NCBI GenBank assembly: GCA_947386115.1
Contig: CANDNO010000022.1
Location: forward strand, 1-35,723
DNA length: 35,723 bases
DNA from: an uncultured Muribaculaceae bacterium
Lineage (GTDB): Bacteria > Bacteroidota > Bacteroidia > Bacteroidales > Muribaculaceae
Direction: 5' to 3'
Shown here in pieces: positions 25,440-33,980 of the stretch (its first letter is position 1; each line of letters starts with the position of its first letter). The notes beneath the pieces are model-generated. The model did not search any database. It saw only the letters and a list, made by a program, of their open reading frames with translations, and had not been told where the DNA came from. A program made the position numbers and the translations under genes.

Positions 25440-25469
25440 CAAAGTTACAACTTTTAATCCATGAGCCAA
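25440..25469 (-). promoter_or_regulatory. Promoter of rnz-tadA-metH
   Basis: On the minus strand, TTG (25469-25467), 19-nt spacer, TAACTTTG (25447-25440). Consensus Bacteroidetes promoter. The rnz ATG is 20 nt downstream of the -7 box. The rest of 25470-25611 holds only a 7-bp hairpin (TGGCATA/TATGCCA, 25568-25589) and no gene. Confidence 0.7.
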
Positions 25470-25611
25470 CCATGCAACCCAATTTTTCAGTAAATTTCCT
25501 CCCATAAAAACCATGGCAGGGTCTATTTTAGAGAATTACAATGAGGCCCAAATACGAATCGGGGCTTTGGCATATAACGACCTATGCCACACAAAGATGC
25601 AAAACTAAGAT

Positions 25612-25851
25612 TTATTGCTCAGAACCGGAATCGGTTTGCCGGCTGTCGATGGCGTGAATGATTTCGAGCTTGAGGGATTCGGGGTAGTCTTCGTTTGACA
25701 TGTAACACCCGATTATGCGCTGGAGGAGGTCTTTATCAATGCGTCCTTCATTTTTCACTCCCTGCAGTCCACCACCACTGGCGGCAACAGTTTTACGATA
25801 GACCACCAGCACTTCGTCATAGCCAATATATGTCACTGCGTCACTCATCAT
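25612..25851 (-). pseudogene. Doc/Fic-family toxin remnant lacking its catalytic core
   Basis: 79 codons, intact frame. Residues 8-36 (YIGYDEVLVVYRKTVAASGG, then GLQGVKNEG) match the N-terminus of death-on-curing toxins as found beside RhuM-like genes in Bacteroidetes. Residues 37-67 (RIDKDLLQRIIGCYMSNEDY, then PESLKLEIIHAI) resemble the C-terminal helices of the same proteins. The part expected between them, about 60-70 residues with the Fic motif HxFxxGNKR, is absent. The break falls near 25743. No AMP- or phospho-transferase activity can remain. It overlaps the RhuM-like gene by 11 bp and follows it, as toxins follow antitoxins. The relation to full-length Doc is from memory of the family, so an alignment is needed. 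Alternatively it is a short regulatory protein derived from Doc. Confidence 0.6.
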
Positions 25852-26857
25852 CAGTCTGCTTTAGGCGTTTGAGGACTTCACGGTTTGCTTCAAGAATATT
25901 GTCAAAATCGATCGAAGCATCTCCGATAAACTTGTCGAACTCATCGGGTGTCACGGCCCGCAGATACTCGGCAAGATTGCCGTGCCACGCGTCGCGGAAA
26001 GCGACATCGCGTGAAGCCATCTTTGTGCGTGCGTCATTAATAAACGGCTCCATCGTGGGAGCTGCTGCCAAATCGTCAATGATTGCCTTTACCTCGTCAA
26101 TGGATAGTCTTTGGTTGCCATTCTCGGAATAGCACTTATTAATATGGTAAGCCACGCCATTTTCAAACGATGAAATACATAACAGTACCTCGCCATAGAG
26201 AGTGTGACGCACGTTCTCCTCGTTTTGCATACGAAGCACTATCCTATATTCTTTGGCATTTTCCTTGAACACGGCCTTATATATCAGGTCGGTAATCTGC
26301 TCGTATTTATAAGTGGGGAGTCCATCAACATATTTGCCCACGGCCTGAGTAAAGTTCTTCCGATAGTTTTCACTCTTGATTGCTGTAGGCAGATAATCGC
26401 GGTCTCGCCAGTTGATGTATTTTGTTCCGCCTCCTGCAAGACCATTGATTGTGGATATGACAATATCGAGTATGCGGGTGCGGAGTTGCTTTGCTCTTTC
26501 GCTTTCAGTAAGAAGCATTCCGATATTCAGGAATGCACGGAAAGAGAAGAGCGAAACTATGGTGGTTTTGGTAGGGACATTAATGTCCCTACCAAAATGT
26601 AACTTAATCTCTTTTAAAGAATTACCTTGACTTAAAAAATAACCATTCGCCATAAGTTCATCTCCATACTCTTGCACATAACGCTTGATAGTACGCTCGT
26701 CTACTTCAAAGTAGTCAGCGACCATTTTAGTTGTAAAAAGCAACTCATCGTGAAAATGCAAAGCGTTGACATCCAGGTTTTCCCGGATGGTTTGAAGCGC
26801 ATAACGGTTATTGAGAACGTTCTGCCGCTCGATATTTGATTCAGTAAGGTTGTTCAT
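25841..26857 (-). CDS. RhuM-like DNA-binding protein, partner of the Doc remnant
   Basis: 338 aa, soluble. The N-terminal part has a helix-turn-helix-like segment (FTTKMVADYFEVDERTIKRY, about 41-60) followed by a conserved block LFSFRAFLNIGMLLTESERA and RTRILDIVI. This fits the PF13310 (RhuM/virulence protein) group, often found upstream of Doc genes in Bacteroidetes and a candidate antitoxin or regulator. The C-terminal half is helical and has acidic stretches. The coding sequence contains a 32-bp perfect palindrome (26566-26597), translated as part of KLHFGRDINVPTKTT. The frame stays open through it. The start ATG at 26857 is the first available. The role is inferred from context and motif. 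Confidence 0.65.
   Translation of the reverse strand: MNNLTESNIERQNVLNNRYALQTIRENLDVNALHFHDELLFTTKMVADYFEVDERTIKRYVQEYGDELMANGYFLSQGNSLKEIKLHFGRDINVPTKTTIVSLFSFRAFLNIGMLLTESERAKQLRTRILDIVISTINGLAGGGTKYINWRDRDYLPTAIKSENYRKNFTQAVGKYVDGLPTYKYEQITDLIYKAVFKENAKEYRIVLRMQNEENVRHTLYGEVLLCISSFENGVAYHINKCYSENGNQRLSIDEVKAIIDDLAAAPTMEPFINDARTKMASRDVAFRDAWHGNLAEYLRAVTPDEFDKFIGDASIDFDNILEANREVLKRLKQTDDE
26566..26597. repeat. 32-bp perfect palindrome inside the RhuM-like gene
   Basis: The two halves, TTTTGGTAGGGACATT and AATGTCCCTACCAAAA, are exact reverse complements with no spacer. The arm contains GTAGGGAC, also present at the edge of the core of dispersed repeat copies A and B. Such a sequence could form a cruciform in DNA or a hairpin in the mRNA. 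Confidence 0.9.
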
Positions 26858-26882
26858 CGGTCACAAAAAACAGGATTTTTTG

Positions 26883-26890
26883 TACCTTTG
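26883..26890 (+). promoter_or_regulatory. -7 promoter box of the DMT transporter gene
   Basis: TACCTTTG, matching TAnnTTTG, ends 20 nt before the ATG at 26911. No proper -33 TTG is seen. The position argues against the GTG at 26893, which would fall at or before the transcription start. Confidence 0.5.
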
Positions 26891-26910
26891 CAGTGTCAAA
26901 TATCGAGGAT

Positions 26911-27822
26911 ATGACTTTAGGGAAAAGTATTAAAGGTTATTCGCTTGGAGTGATTGCGGCTGCTACGTACGGCCTCAACCCGCTGTTTGCGCTGCCATTG
27001 TATGCCGATGGTATGGATGCCAACTCGGTCTTGCTGTTCAGATATCTTGCCGGTATACCTATTGTAGCGATTGTGGCGCTGCTCACCGGCGACGGGCTCA
27101 GCATCAAGCGCAATGAGATAATCCCTCTGGCGGTGATGGGACTGCTGATGGGCTACTCGTCGCTGTCGCTGTTTGAAAGCTATAATTGCATGGAGGCATC
27201 GATCGCCTCGACGATGCTATTCGTGTATCCGCTCATGGTGGCAGTAATAATGACGGTGGTTTATCACGAGAAGTTCACTTGGCTCACAGGGGTGTGCCTC
27301 GTTACGGCCGGAGCCGGTCTGGTACTGCTATACAATGGTAAACCGGGGGCTACTCTCGACCCTGTAGGAGTGGCATGGGTAATGACTTCGGCTCTCTCCT
27401 ACGCGATAGTGCTTGTGGGCATCAACCGGTCAACGCTTGCATCGATTCCCTCTAACCGATTGACATTCTACCTGTTGCTCTTTGGAGCGCTCATCTTTAT
27501 AGTGCAGGCCGCTGTAAAAGGTAACGTAACAACGCCCACCGACAATATCCTGTGGCTGAATGTGTTGGCATTAGGACTCCTACCCACGGCCATCTCGCTG
27601 ATATGCACGGCAGTGGCCATTCACTGCATCGGGTCGACCCCGACGGCACTGCTGGGTGTATTCGAACCCGTCACTGCCGTATTGTGTGGTGTGCTGGTAT
27701 TCAACGAACAACTTACCGGACGAGACACAACGGGACTGGTACTCATCATGATATCGGTAATGCTTGTAATAGCCGGCGGCCTCAGAAAAAGCAAATCGGC
27801 CGAGGAAATCACCACCGGGTAA
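26911..27822 (+). CDS. DMT-superfamily transporter (EamA family)
   Basis: 303 aa from ATG 26911; a GTG at 26893 would add six residues. About ten transmembrane helices arranged as two five-helix EamA repeats. The first covers about residues 10-140 (YSLGVIAAATYGLNPLFALP, EASIASTMLFVYPLMVAVIM). The second starts near GVAWVMTSALSYAIVLVGI and ends with TALLGVFEPVTAVLCGVLVF and LVLIMISVMLVIAGG. The EP-containing helix of each half is typical of drug/metabolite exporters. The substrate cannot be named. Its end overlaps the convergent folB by 14 bp. Confidence 0.88.
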   Translation: MTLGKSIKGYSLGVIAAATYGLNPLFALPLYADGMDANSVLLFRYLAGIPIVAIVALLTGDGLSIKRNEIIPLAVMGLLMGYSSLSLFESYNCMEASIASTMLFVYPLMVAVIMTVVYHEKFTWLTGVCLVTAGAGLVLLYNGKPGATLDPVGVAWVMTSALSYAIVLVGINRSTLASIPSNRLTFYLLLFGALIFIVQAAVKGNVTTPTDNILWLNVLALGLLPTAISLICTAVAIHCIGSTPTALLGVFEPVTAVLCGVLVFNEQLTGRDTTGLVLIMISVMLVIAGGLRKSKSAEEITTG

Positions 27823-28159
27823 CAACGGCAACCGAATCGACCTTGCACGTGATGGGCGGCGTGAGCTTTGCAAGGCGTACGCGACCTCCGAGGACACAGG
27901 CAAATTCACGCTTTATAGCCTCGCGTATGCGCCACACGACATTCTCAAGCAGATTAGACGGCACGCTCATCTCGCGCTTAACGACCTCGACAACAGCCGC
28001 ATAATTAACAGTATCATCGACTCGGTCACTCTCCATAGCGCGGCCCAAATCAACGTCAAGACGCACATCGACAACAAACATGTTGCCAACCCTGCGCTCC
28101 TGCTCCCCCACACCATGGAAAGCCCACACTTCCAACCCGTTCACCTCTATCGCTTCCAT
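27809..28159 (-). CDS. folB: Dihydroneopterin aldolase
   Basis: 116 aa, usual length. It cleaves dihydroneopterin to 6-hydroxymethyl-dihydropterin in folate synthesis. Family features are the start IEVNGLEVWAFHGVGEQERR, the strand FVVDVRLDVDLGRAMESD, DTVNYAAVVEVVKREM, and NLLENVVWRIREAI. The ATG at 28159 abuts the stop of the flippase gene (28160), so it is read as the last gene of the polysaccharide operon. A housekeeping gene there suggests co-transcription by position only. Confidence 0.92.
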   Translation of the reverse strand: MEAIEVNGLEVWAFHGVGEQERRVGNMFVVDVRLDVDLGRAMESDRVDDTVNYAAVVEVVKREMSVPSNLLENVVWRIREAIKREFACVLGGRVRLAKLTPPITCKVDSVAVVTRW

Positions 28160-29626
28160 TTATGCTTTTCTAAGAATTTTATTTATGACCGGCTTTACCA
28201 AGCCGATGAACAAAGAATCTTTCAGTATCAAAAGCAACGCAGCATAGACCGCCACGCCGACAATTACCTCAACGACAAGTTTGGCATATACATTTATATT
28301 ACAATAGCAATGCAACAGCAAGAGCGTCACAGTCATGATGCCTGCCGAGATAACATACTTAATAACTGAGCTATTGATGAAACTGTAACCGATAAATTTG
28401 CGTCCTAAAAAAACGACAGTAAGCACTACGACAAATTCTGTCGCCAGAAATGAATACGCTGCACCTATCTGGGCCATCACATGGGTTAGCAAAAGGTTGA
28501 AAACGATTGAAACAATCAAACCAACAACAGCGCTTCTAACTACGAATATCTCTTTACCCTGGGGATAAAGAATCTGTAAGCCCGCAATGGTAGCTATTCC
28601 TATGAACAACACATTGGGAGCAATGATTCTCAAAACATCGACCGAAGGGGCAAACTGATCGCCCGAAAAACAATAGATAAGCTCAGGAGCAATCACCATC
28701 ATTGCTATACATATAGGCAATGTAAGGCCTATGACGAATGTCATGCCGTTATGACCAAGATCACGGAATTTATCCACGTCGCCCGAAGCAAAATAATGAG
28801 ACATGCGGGGTAACATCGCCGTTCCCAAAGCCGAAACAAGCAATACCGCAACGGTCACAAGCTTTGACGCTGTGGTGTAATAACCCACATTGACCTCCTC
28901 GCATTCAAAGCCAAGAAAAAGTACCGGCAGATCGATGTAGAATTTCATAGCAAAACTCATCGCAAACACGACAACCGCCGGCTTGAGATGACGAAAAATG
29001 CGTAATTGGCGCCAATTAATATCTCGGAAAGTGACAATCCTGCTGAGTCTTATAAAATTAAGTGTATAATTGGCGACATCAGACAATGATATTATAAGCG
29101 CATAATAAATCAAGTCATCATCGGTCTTCACAAACAGGAACAGGGACACAGCGGCAAGGAGTTTCACACTCAAAGCACGCATCATTATATACTTGAAATC
29201 CTCGCGAGCCTGAAAAAACCAGTTGGCACCTATCGTATTAAAGAACAGCTGAATACTCAGCACAAGAAATATAGTACCATGAGCCGATACATTTGGCACA
29301 GTAAAATAAATCACAATAACCGCCAGATAGCCTATCACGATCAAGAAAAGATGCAAGAGCAGAATCTCGACAGTGCACTTAAACTGTTCGGTTTCATTAT
29401 CACGCGCTTTGCTTATCTGTCTTATGGCGTAAAGCGAGATTTCAAGTGACGCTATGATGCCGATATAGTTGATTATCGACTGGTCAAAGTTCATTATACC
29501 AAGACCCTCTGGACCAATGACGCGCGAGATATAAGGGAAAGTAACGATTGGGAACATTATTCCCACTACCGTATTAATCCAATTGAGAATAACGTTATAC
29601 TTTATCGAACGAGTTTTGACTGACAT
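28160..29626 (-). CDS. Wzx-type polysaccharide flippase
   Basis: 488-aa polytopic membrane protein with about 14 predicted helices, matching the MVF/MATE-like polysaccharide flippases. It would move lipid-linked repeat units across the inner membrane. The N-terminus TRSIKYNVILNWINTVVGI, followed by MFPIVTFPYISRVIGPEGLG and the charged FDQSI segment, is characteristic. Other helices include ELIYCFSGDQFAPSVDVLRI and a hydrophobic C-terminal third. It lies 26 bp after the polymerase gene and directly before folB. Confidence 0.88.
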   Translation of the reverse strand: MSVKTRSIKYNVILNWINTVVGIMFPIVTFPYISRVIGPEGLGIMNFDQSIINYIGIIASLEISLYAIRQISKARDNETEQFKCTVEILLLHLFLIVIGYLAVIVIYFTVPNVSAHGTIFLVLSIQLFFNTIGANWFFQAREDFKYIMMRALSVKLLAAVSLFLFVKTDDDLIYYALIISLSDVANYTLNFIRLSRIVTFRDINWRQLRIFRHLKPAVVVFAMSFAMKFYIDLPVLFLGFECEEVNVGYYTTASKLVTVAVLLVSALGTAMLPRMSHYFASGDVDKFRDLGHNGMTFVIGLTLPICIAMMVIAPELIYCFSGDQFAPSVDVLRIIAPNVLFIGIATIAGLQILYPQGKEIFVVRSAVVGLIVSIVFNLLLTHVMAQIGAAYSFLATEFVVVLTVVFLGRKFIGYSFINSSVIKYVISAGIMTVTLLLLHCYCNINVYAKLVVEVIVGVAVYAALLLILKDSLFIGLVKPVINKILRKA

Positions 29627-29652
29627 AGCGCAAACTTAAAGAAATTACACAA

Positions 29653-30918
29653 TCAGTCTACAACAAAGCGCCGCCGTGCCTTTTTCTCGGGCGTCGAGGG
29701 CTTCACAACCGGCTCAGGTTCTTTATCATAGCAATTGCAATAGATCAGATACAGGGCAATCGATATAATATAGACCTCGTAATAATAATAGAACACACCC
29801 CAGGCTATACCGTGAAGCATCTCGGCAATCATAAAATAGGTAAGATATCGTTGCCGCGGCGCTTTGTGCTTGAAGATGGACATCAATACAATACAGAGCA
29901 GAGCTACCGTAGCAATGATTCCATACAGGAATATACAAGAAGCCCATGACACGTCGCCAACATGATAGTCGGTTTCCTCGGCCATAGAGCCATACTGCTT
30001 GCCCCATACCGATTTGTCCAGTGATGGTGTTCCGTTGCCAAACAGGAATGTTGCGATTTCATCGTTTGCCTCATAAGCGTAGTATCGCCATGCGCCGATT
30101 CGCACATCCTCCTTGTCCTCGTTCTGGTCGATCTGCTCCTCGGTCACTTCCATCATCATCTTATACATAGGTATATTGACTACAATCGAGACTCCGACCA
30201 AAACTGAAACGACTCCAATCAACAGTTTTTTCTTCCATGAGTAATCATGGAATATCTGGAAGAAGGCAAGAAGCGCACAAATGGCAATAGTCTGTCGCGT
30301 GAGAGAAAGCACAATCATAAGGTAGGTAAAAGCTGCAAACAACAGCCATTTCCACTGACGGTTACCCTGCCATCGTGATATGCCATAAAACAGCATGAAG
30401 ACAAACAACTGCAACAACAACGGGCGGACACGAATAAAACCTCGAGAAAGGTCTGAAACAATCGGCGCGCCAAACATATTGTTGGGGAAGGTGACGACAT
30501 TGACAAAAAACACCACTACGGCTGCAATATATACATATACGAGCAGACGTAAAAGTTTTTGCGGATCGGGACGCAGTTTTAGAAGTACGAAGAACGAAAG
30601 ATAGGCTACGATACAGGTAGACTGGGCTATGGCCGTTGCCATCAGCGACTGCTGGTGGTAGAACGGGGTCATAAACACCGATATTATGAGTCCGCTGCCA
30701 AACAGGAACCAAGGCAAGCGCGGAAAATCATAATCGAACAAAGACACATTCTTGTTGCGTAACGCGAGAACCGCGCACACGAATGACAAAAAAAGGAACG
30801 TAGCTCGCTGAACCGGCTCACTTAACAGATTATGAAAGTTAAAAAAGCCGACTGATGAAAGTAATGATATTGCAACAAGCTTAGCCCTCATCCGGTCATT
30901 ATGAACGACTTGACTCAA
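29653..30918 (-). CDS. Wzy-like O-antigen/capsule polymerase (polytopic membrane protein)
   Basis: 421 aa with about 10-12 membrane helices (for example ATFLFLSFVCAVLALR, WKWLLFAAFTYLMIVLSLTR). A larger hydrophilic loop follows around residues 255-310, with EQIDQNEDKEDVRIGAWRYY and GNGTPSLDKSVWGKQYG. The topology and the loop after helices 7-8 fit Wzy polymerases and O-antigen ligases, which are poorly conserved in sequence. The position between the Wzc-like and Wzx genes supports polymerase over ligase. The C-terminus ends in a basic tail (KKARRRF). Its ATG at 30918 overlaps the preceding gene by 20 bp. Confidence 0.72.
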   Translation of the reverse strand: MSQVVHNDRMRAKLVAISLLSSVGFFNFHNLLSEPVQRATFLFLSFVCAVLALRNKNVSLFDYDFPRLPWFLFGSGLIISVFMTPFYHQQSLMATAIAQSTCIVAYLSFFVLLKLRPDPQKLLRLLVYVYIAAVVVFFVNVVTFPNNMFGAPIVSDLSRGFIRVRPLLLQLFVFMLFYGISRWQGNRQWKWLLFAAFTYLMIVLSLTRQTIAICALLAFFQIFHDYSWKKKLLIGVVSVLVGVSIVVNIPMYKMMMEVTEEQIDQNEDKEDVRIGAWRYYAYEANDEIATFLFGNGTPSLDKSVWGKQYGSMAEETDYHVGDVSWASCIFLYGIIATVALLCIVLMSIFKHKAPRQRYLTYFMIAEMLHGIAWGVFYYYYEVYIISIALYLIYCNCYDKEPEPVVKPSTPEKKARRRFVVD

Positions 30919-33169
30919 CCAGGAACAGACGGCTATCGTCGGCCGCCATCGTGCCCAAATCGGCTGCTGTCGATTTCAACGTCTCACCACATGTAAATGT
31001 GAACAACGAGATATCGGAGATTTTACGCAATACTTCTACCGACTGGAAATGTCCTGCGGCAGAAGGACCGGAAAGCACTACGATGTCAAATTGATTCTTC
31101 AACTGCGACAACCAGTTTTCAAAATCTACCGATGCCACCATATCCTCGCCGAAGCAACGGTCGGCGCCACATGAAGCATATTGCAACGAGAAGCCGTTGC
31201 CTCTCAATGGCAAGCTGGGCATGGCGGTATTCTTATCTTTGTCGCTTATCATTTTTTGCAAAGTGCAAGCAGGGGTTACATTAAGAATATCGGCAAGGCA
31301 GGGCTTAAACGGATTTGCCTCAACAAGGGCAACCCGACGGCCTGACAGTGCAAACGAAGCGGCAAGATTAAGAGCTATGCGTGTCGACAGGGCATCATCA
31401 GCAGTTCCTGCTACAGTAATGACAGTATTCTGTGACTGTAGATCAAGTGACAGAATGTTACTGCGTAGAAGGCGGAAACGCTCTGATTCCAATGAATCGG
31501 GATTCTCGGCAACCACCGGTTCAACACATGTTTCAACCGGTACGCGCCCGATCAAGGGCATTCCACCCGAAAGATCAACAGCCTGGTCGGCAATAGAAAT
31601 CTTACGTCCAAGCATCCATTTCACAAGAATGAATGCAGCGGGCATACAGATGCCGAGCATAAAGAATACAGCCAGTATAACCTTCGGAGACATGCCAAGT
31701 TCATCGTCAGCAACAAAAGCCTCATCGATAATGATTCCGCGCGGATGTGCTCCGGCAATCGTCATCTCGGTTTCTTCGCGCTGACGGAGGAGATACATAT
31801 AAAGCTGTTCCTTCAATGACTGCTGACGCAATATATTGGTGTACTCGCGCTCGATACCCGGCATGGTGCTGAGTTTGGACTTTGTCTTGGCATACTGACG
31901 GCGCATCTCGTTAATCTCGACACTGGCAGTCTCCGACTGTTTGTTAAGAGCAGTCAACAGATTGTCACGTACAGCCAGGATACGGGTATTTATTGCTTTC
32001 AAAGCCTTGTTATCTCCTCTTGCGCTTGACTCAATGGTGAGACGACGTAATATGAGGTCGTTATAGCCATTAATAAGGGGTGTCAAACTGGCTGTCGACG
32101 GCATGATGGGAAGCATTGAGGTGTTGTTGGCCTCATCGCTGAGGAAGTCAATTGCCATGGTGAGCAATTCATACTCAGCCTCGGCCTTTACGAGTTCGAC
32201 CTCCTGAGTAGAGGTACGGCCAATGTAGATACCGGCCTGAGCACGGGGGTCGACAAGGTCTTTACGACCCATGAAATCCTCGACCACTGCCTCGGTAGAA
32301 TCCACTTCTACCGACAGCAGCGCAATTCGGTCCTCGAGAAACTGCAATGTCTTGTAATTGAAGTCTCGTTTCTGCTCAATTGTCGTATTATTGTAATTTT
32401 CGACAAGAGTATCGAGGACTGTCTTACCATACTTGTCGTCGGTCGTCACATAACTGAGCGACATTATATCGGTTTTTTTTGCCGAGAGGTCAACGGTAAT
32501 CAGCTCGTCAAGCAGTATAGCCGCCCCATCAAGACTCATAAGTTTGATTTTCTCATCGATACTTTTACCCGGGATAAATCCGGTTCCGGCAGCAAGGGTG
32601 AAAAGACCGTAAGGTGTTTCAATATTGGCCGGGAGCTGAAGATTCTCATACTCGACAAGCTTACGGTTTTTCTTACCACGCACAACAACCTCCATATTAC
32701 CGGCCTCATCGACGTCGACTTGAAACTTAAGCGTGACGCCAAGAGTGTCGGCAATACTTTTATCATATATAAGCTTGACCGGTTGGTCGTAATAACAGTT
32801 CTCGGATTTGATCAGATTCTTTTTTACGCGATATGAAACATTCATTTCAAGATCCTTAACGGTCTGTTTCAAAACCGAGTGAGCCTTGATGATTACCATC
32901 TCGTCCTCGACCGAACGATTGGCGCCAAACATTCCACCACCTATGAGGCTTGCAAACTCGCCAAGAGCGGGCATCGACTTGCTACTCTCGTCGGAAATAA
33001 GTACCTGGGCTACTACTTCACTCTTATCCTCACGTTTGAGATAGAACAATACCCCTAAAGCGACAAAAATCAATACCGACGCTATCACCCATTTCCATAT
33101 ACGTTTATACGCATCAATGAGCTGGGGTATATTTATAAACGAGGTGCGGGCTCTTTCTATTTTCTCCAT
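30899..33169 (-). CDS. Wzc-like polysaccharide copolymerase with degenerate BY-kinase domain
   Basis: 756 aa. The first helix is at about 27-45 (KWVIASVLIFVALGVLFYL) and the Wzz-type periplasmic domain with coiled-coil stretches at about 50-500. The second helix lies just after residue 500 (VILAVFFMLGICMPAAFILV). The cytosolic domain has the BY-kinase layout from residue 562 (SERFRLLRSNI). It would guide chain length and export. The ATP site is lost: Walker A, normally GxGKS/T, reads AGTADDALSTR (587-597) with no Lys. Walker A' reads VALVEANPFKP (613-623) in place of an Asp-containing motif. The Walker B position reads FDIVVLSGP (694-702). The C-terminus (LVESSRS) has no tyrosine cluster. The scaffold is probably active in copolymerase function without autophosphorylation. 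It follows the Wza gene by 4 bp. Confidence 0.88.
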   Translation of the reverse strand: MEKIERARTSFINIPQLIDAYKRIWKWVIASVLIFVALGVLFYLKREDKSEVVAQVLISDESSKSMPALGEFASLIGGGMFGANRSVEDEMVIIKAHSVLKQTVKDLEMNVSYRVKKNLIKSENCYYDQPVKLIYDKSIADTLGVTLKFQVDVDEAGNMEVVVRGKKNRKLVEYENLQLPANIETPYGLFTLAAGTGFIPGKSIDEKIKLMSLDGAAILLDELITVDLSAKKTDIMSLSYVTTDDKYGKTVLDTLVENYNNTTIEQKRDFNYKTLQFLEDRIALLSVEVDSTEAVVEDFMGRKDLVDPRAQAGIYIGRTSTQEVELVKAEAEYELLTMAIDFLSDEANNTSMLPIMPSTASLTPLINGYNDLILRRLTIESSARGDNKALKAINTRILAVRDNLLTALNKQSETASVEINEMRRQYAKTKSKLSTMPGIEREYTNILRQQSLKEQLYMYLLRQREETEMTIAGAHPRGIIIDEAFVADDELGMSPKVILAVFFMLGICMPAAFILVKWMLGRKISIADQAVDLSGGMPLIGRVPVETCVEPVVAENPDSLESERFRLLRSNILSLDLQSQNTVITVAGTADDALSTRIALNLAASFALSGRRVALVEANPFKPCLADILNVTPACTLQKMISDKDKNTAMPSLPLRGNGFSLQYASCGADRCFGEDMVASVDFENWLSQLKNQFDIVVLSGPSAAGHFQSVEVLRKISDISLFTFTCGETLKSTAADLGTMAADDSRLFLVESSRS

Positions 33170-33173
33170 GGCA

Positions 33174-33980
33174 TCAACGTGTTAAAGCGATTACGAGAGA
33201 AGCTACTACCGAAACTGCGCTTACGATTGTCGATATGACCGACAGTTTGAACGAGTTATTGGTATTATACTTTGCATTGGATGCTTTCACATTGTCGGGC
33301 TCGACATACAACACATCATTCTGCTTAAGATAGTAGTAGGGTGTTTCGAGTGTCTTGCTATCGGTGAGGTCAAAGCGATGATAGATTGTCTTATCGCCCT
33401 CTTTTCTTATCAACAGGACGTTATTACGATGTCCATAATCGGTAAGGTCCCCGGCCATGGCAAGAGCGTCGAGCACCGATACTGACTCTTTTTTAAGATT
33501 AAACCTACCTGGATGCTTGACATCGCCTAAAATATTAATGGCAAAATTCACAATCTCGACACGTACCATGGGCGACTCTACTTCGGGAGAAATCATCTCG
33601 ACAAGATAGTCGGTGAGCTCGGTAGTGGTCATTCCTGCAACATGAATGCTACCAAGCATCGGGAAACGGATATTACCTGCACTGTCAACGATATAGGTCT
33701 GCATCGCGAGGTTTCCGGTAACCTGCTGGTCGCCGCGAGTGGCTATATTCGCAACAGGGAGATTGAACATAGCGGTTGCCGCAGGCTCGAGCGATGTAAC
33801 ACTTATCTGCAGCTCGTCGTCGGGGATAATACGAAGGGAGTAGTCGGTATCTATCGACTCTATAACCACATCGGTATTATCGGACGGTAGATTCTGGAAG
33901 TATGACAACTGATTCTTTGATGCACAACTTGCCATAAGGAGCACCAACGAACCGAATGTGAGAACTTTTAAAAATTTCAT
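33174..33980 (-). CDS. Wza-like polysaccharide export lipoprotein (SLBB domain)
   Basis: 268 aa. Signal MKFLKVLTFGSLVLLMASC ends in a lipobox, so Cys19 is lipidated. The export domain (about 48-140) starts at YSLRIIPDDELQISVTSLEP and contains DSAGNIRFPMLGSIHVAG, the usual poly-export pattern. An SLBB region follows (about 155-195, INILGDVKHPGRFNLKKESV). The C-terminus is a hydrophobic segment (VISTIVSAVSVVASLVIAL), probably membrane-embedded. It is first in the export operon with the Wzc-like, Wzy-like and Wzx genes. It should form the outer-membrane exit channel. Confidence 0.92.
   Translation of the reverse strand: MKFLKVLTFGSLVLLMASCASKNQLSYFQNLPSDNTDVVIESIDTDYSLRIIPDDELQISVTSLEPAATAMFNLPVANIATRGDQQVTGNLAMQTYIVDSAGNIRFPMLGSIHVAGMTTTELTDYLVEMISPEVESPMVRVEIVNFAINILGDVKHPGRFNLKKESVSVLDALAMAGDLTDYGHRNNVLLIRKEGDKTIYHRFDLTDSKTLETPYYYLKQNDVLYVEPDNVKASNAKYNTNNSFKLSVISTIVSAVSVVASLVIALTR

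Noticed and set aside
25420-25611. Cobalamin riboswitch before the operon containing metH
   Set aside because: The leader after the promoter is only about 16 nt, with no room for a riboswitch. The 7-bp hairpin at 25568-25589 lies upstream of the promoter and lacks a T-run.
26893-26910. GTG start for the DMT transporter
   Set aside because: It lies 2 nt after a -7 promoter box, so it would be at or before the transcript start. ATG 26911 fits better.
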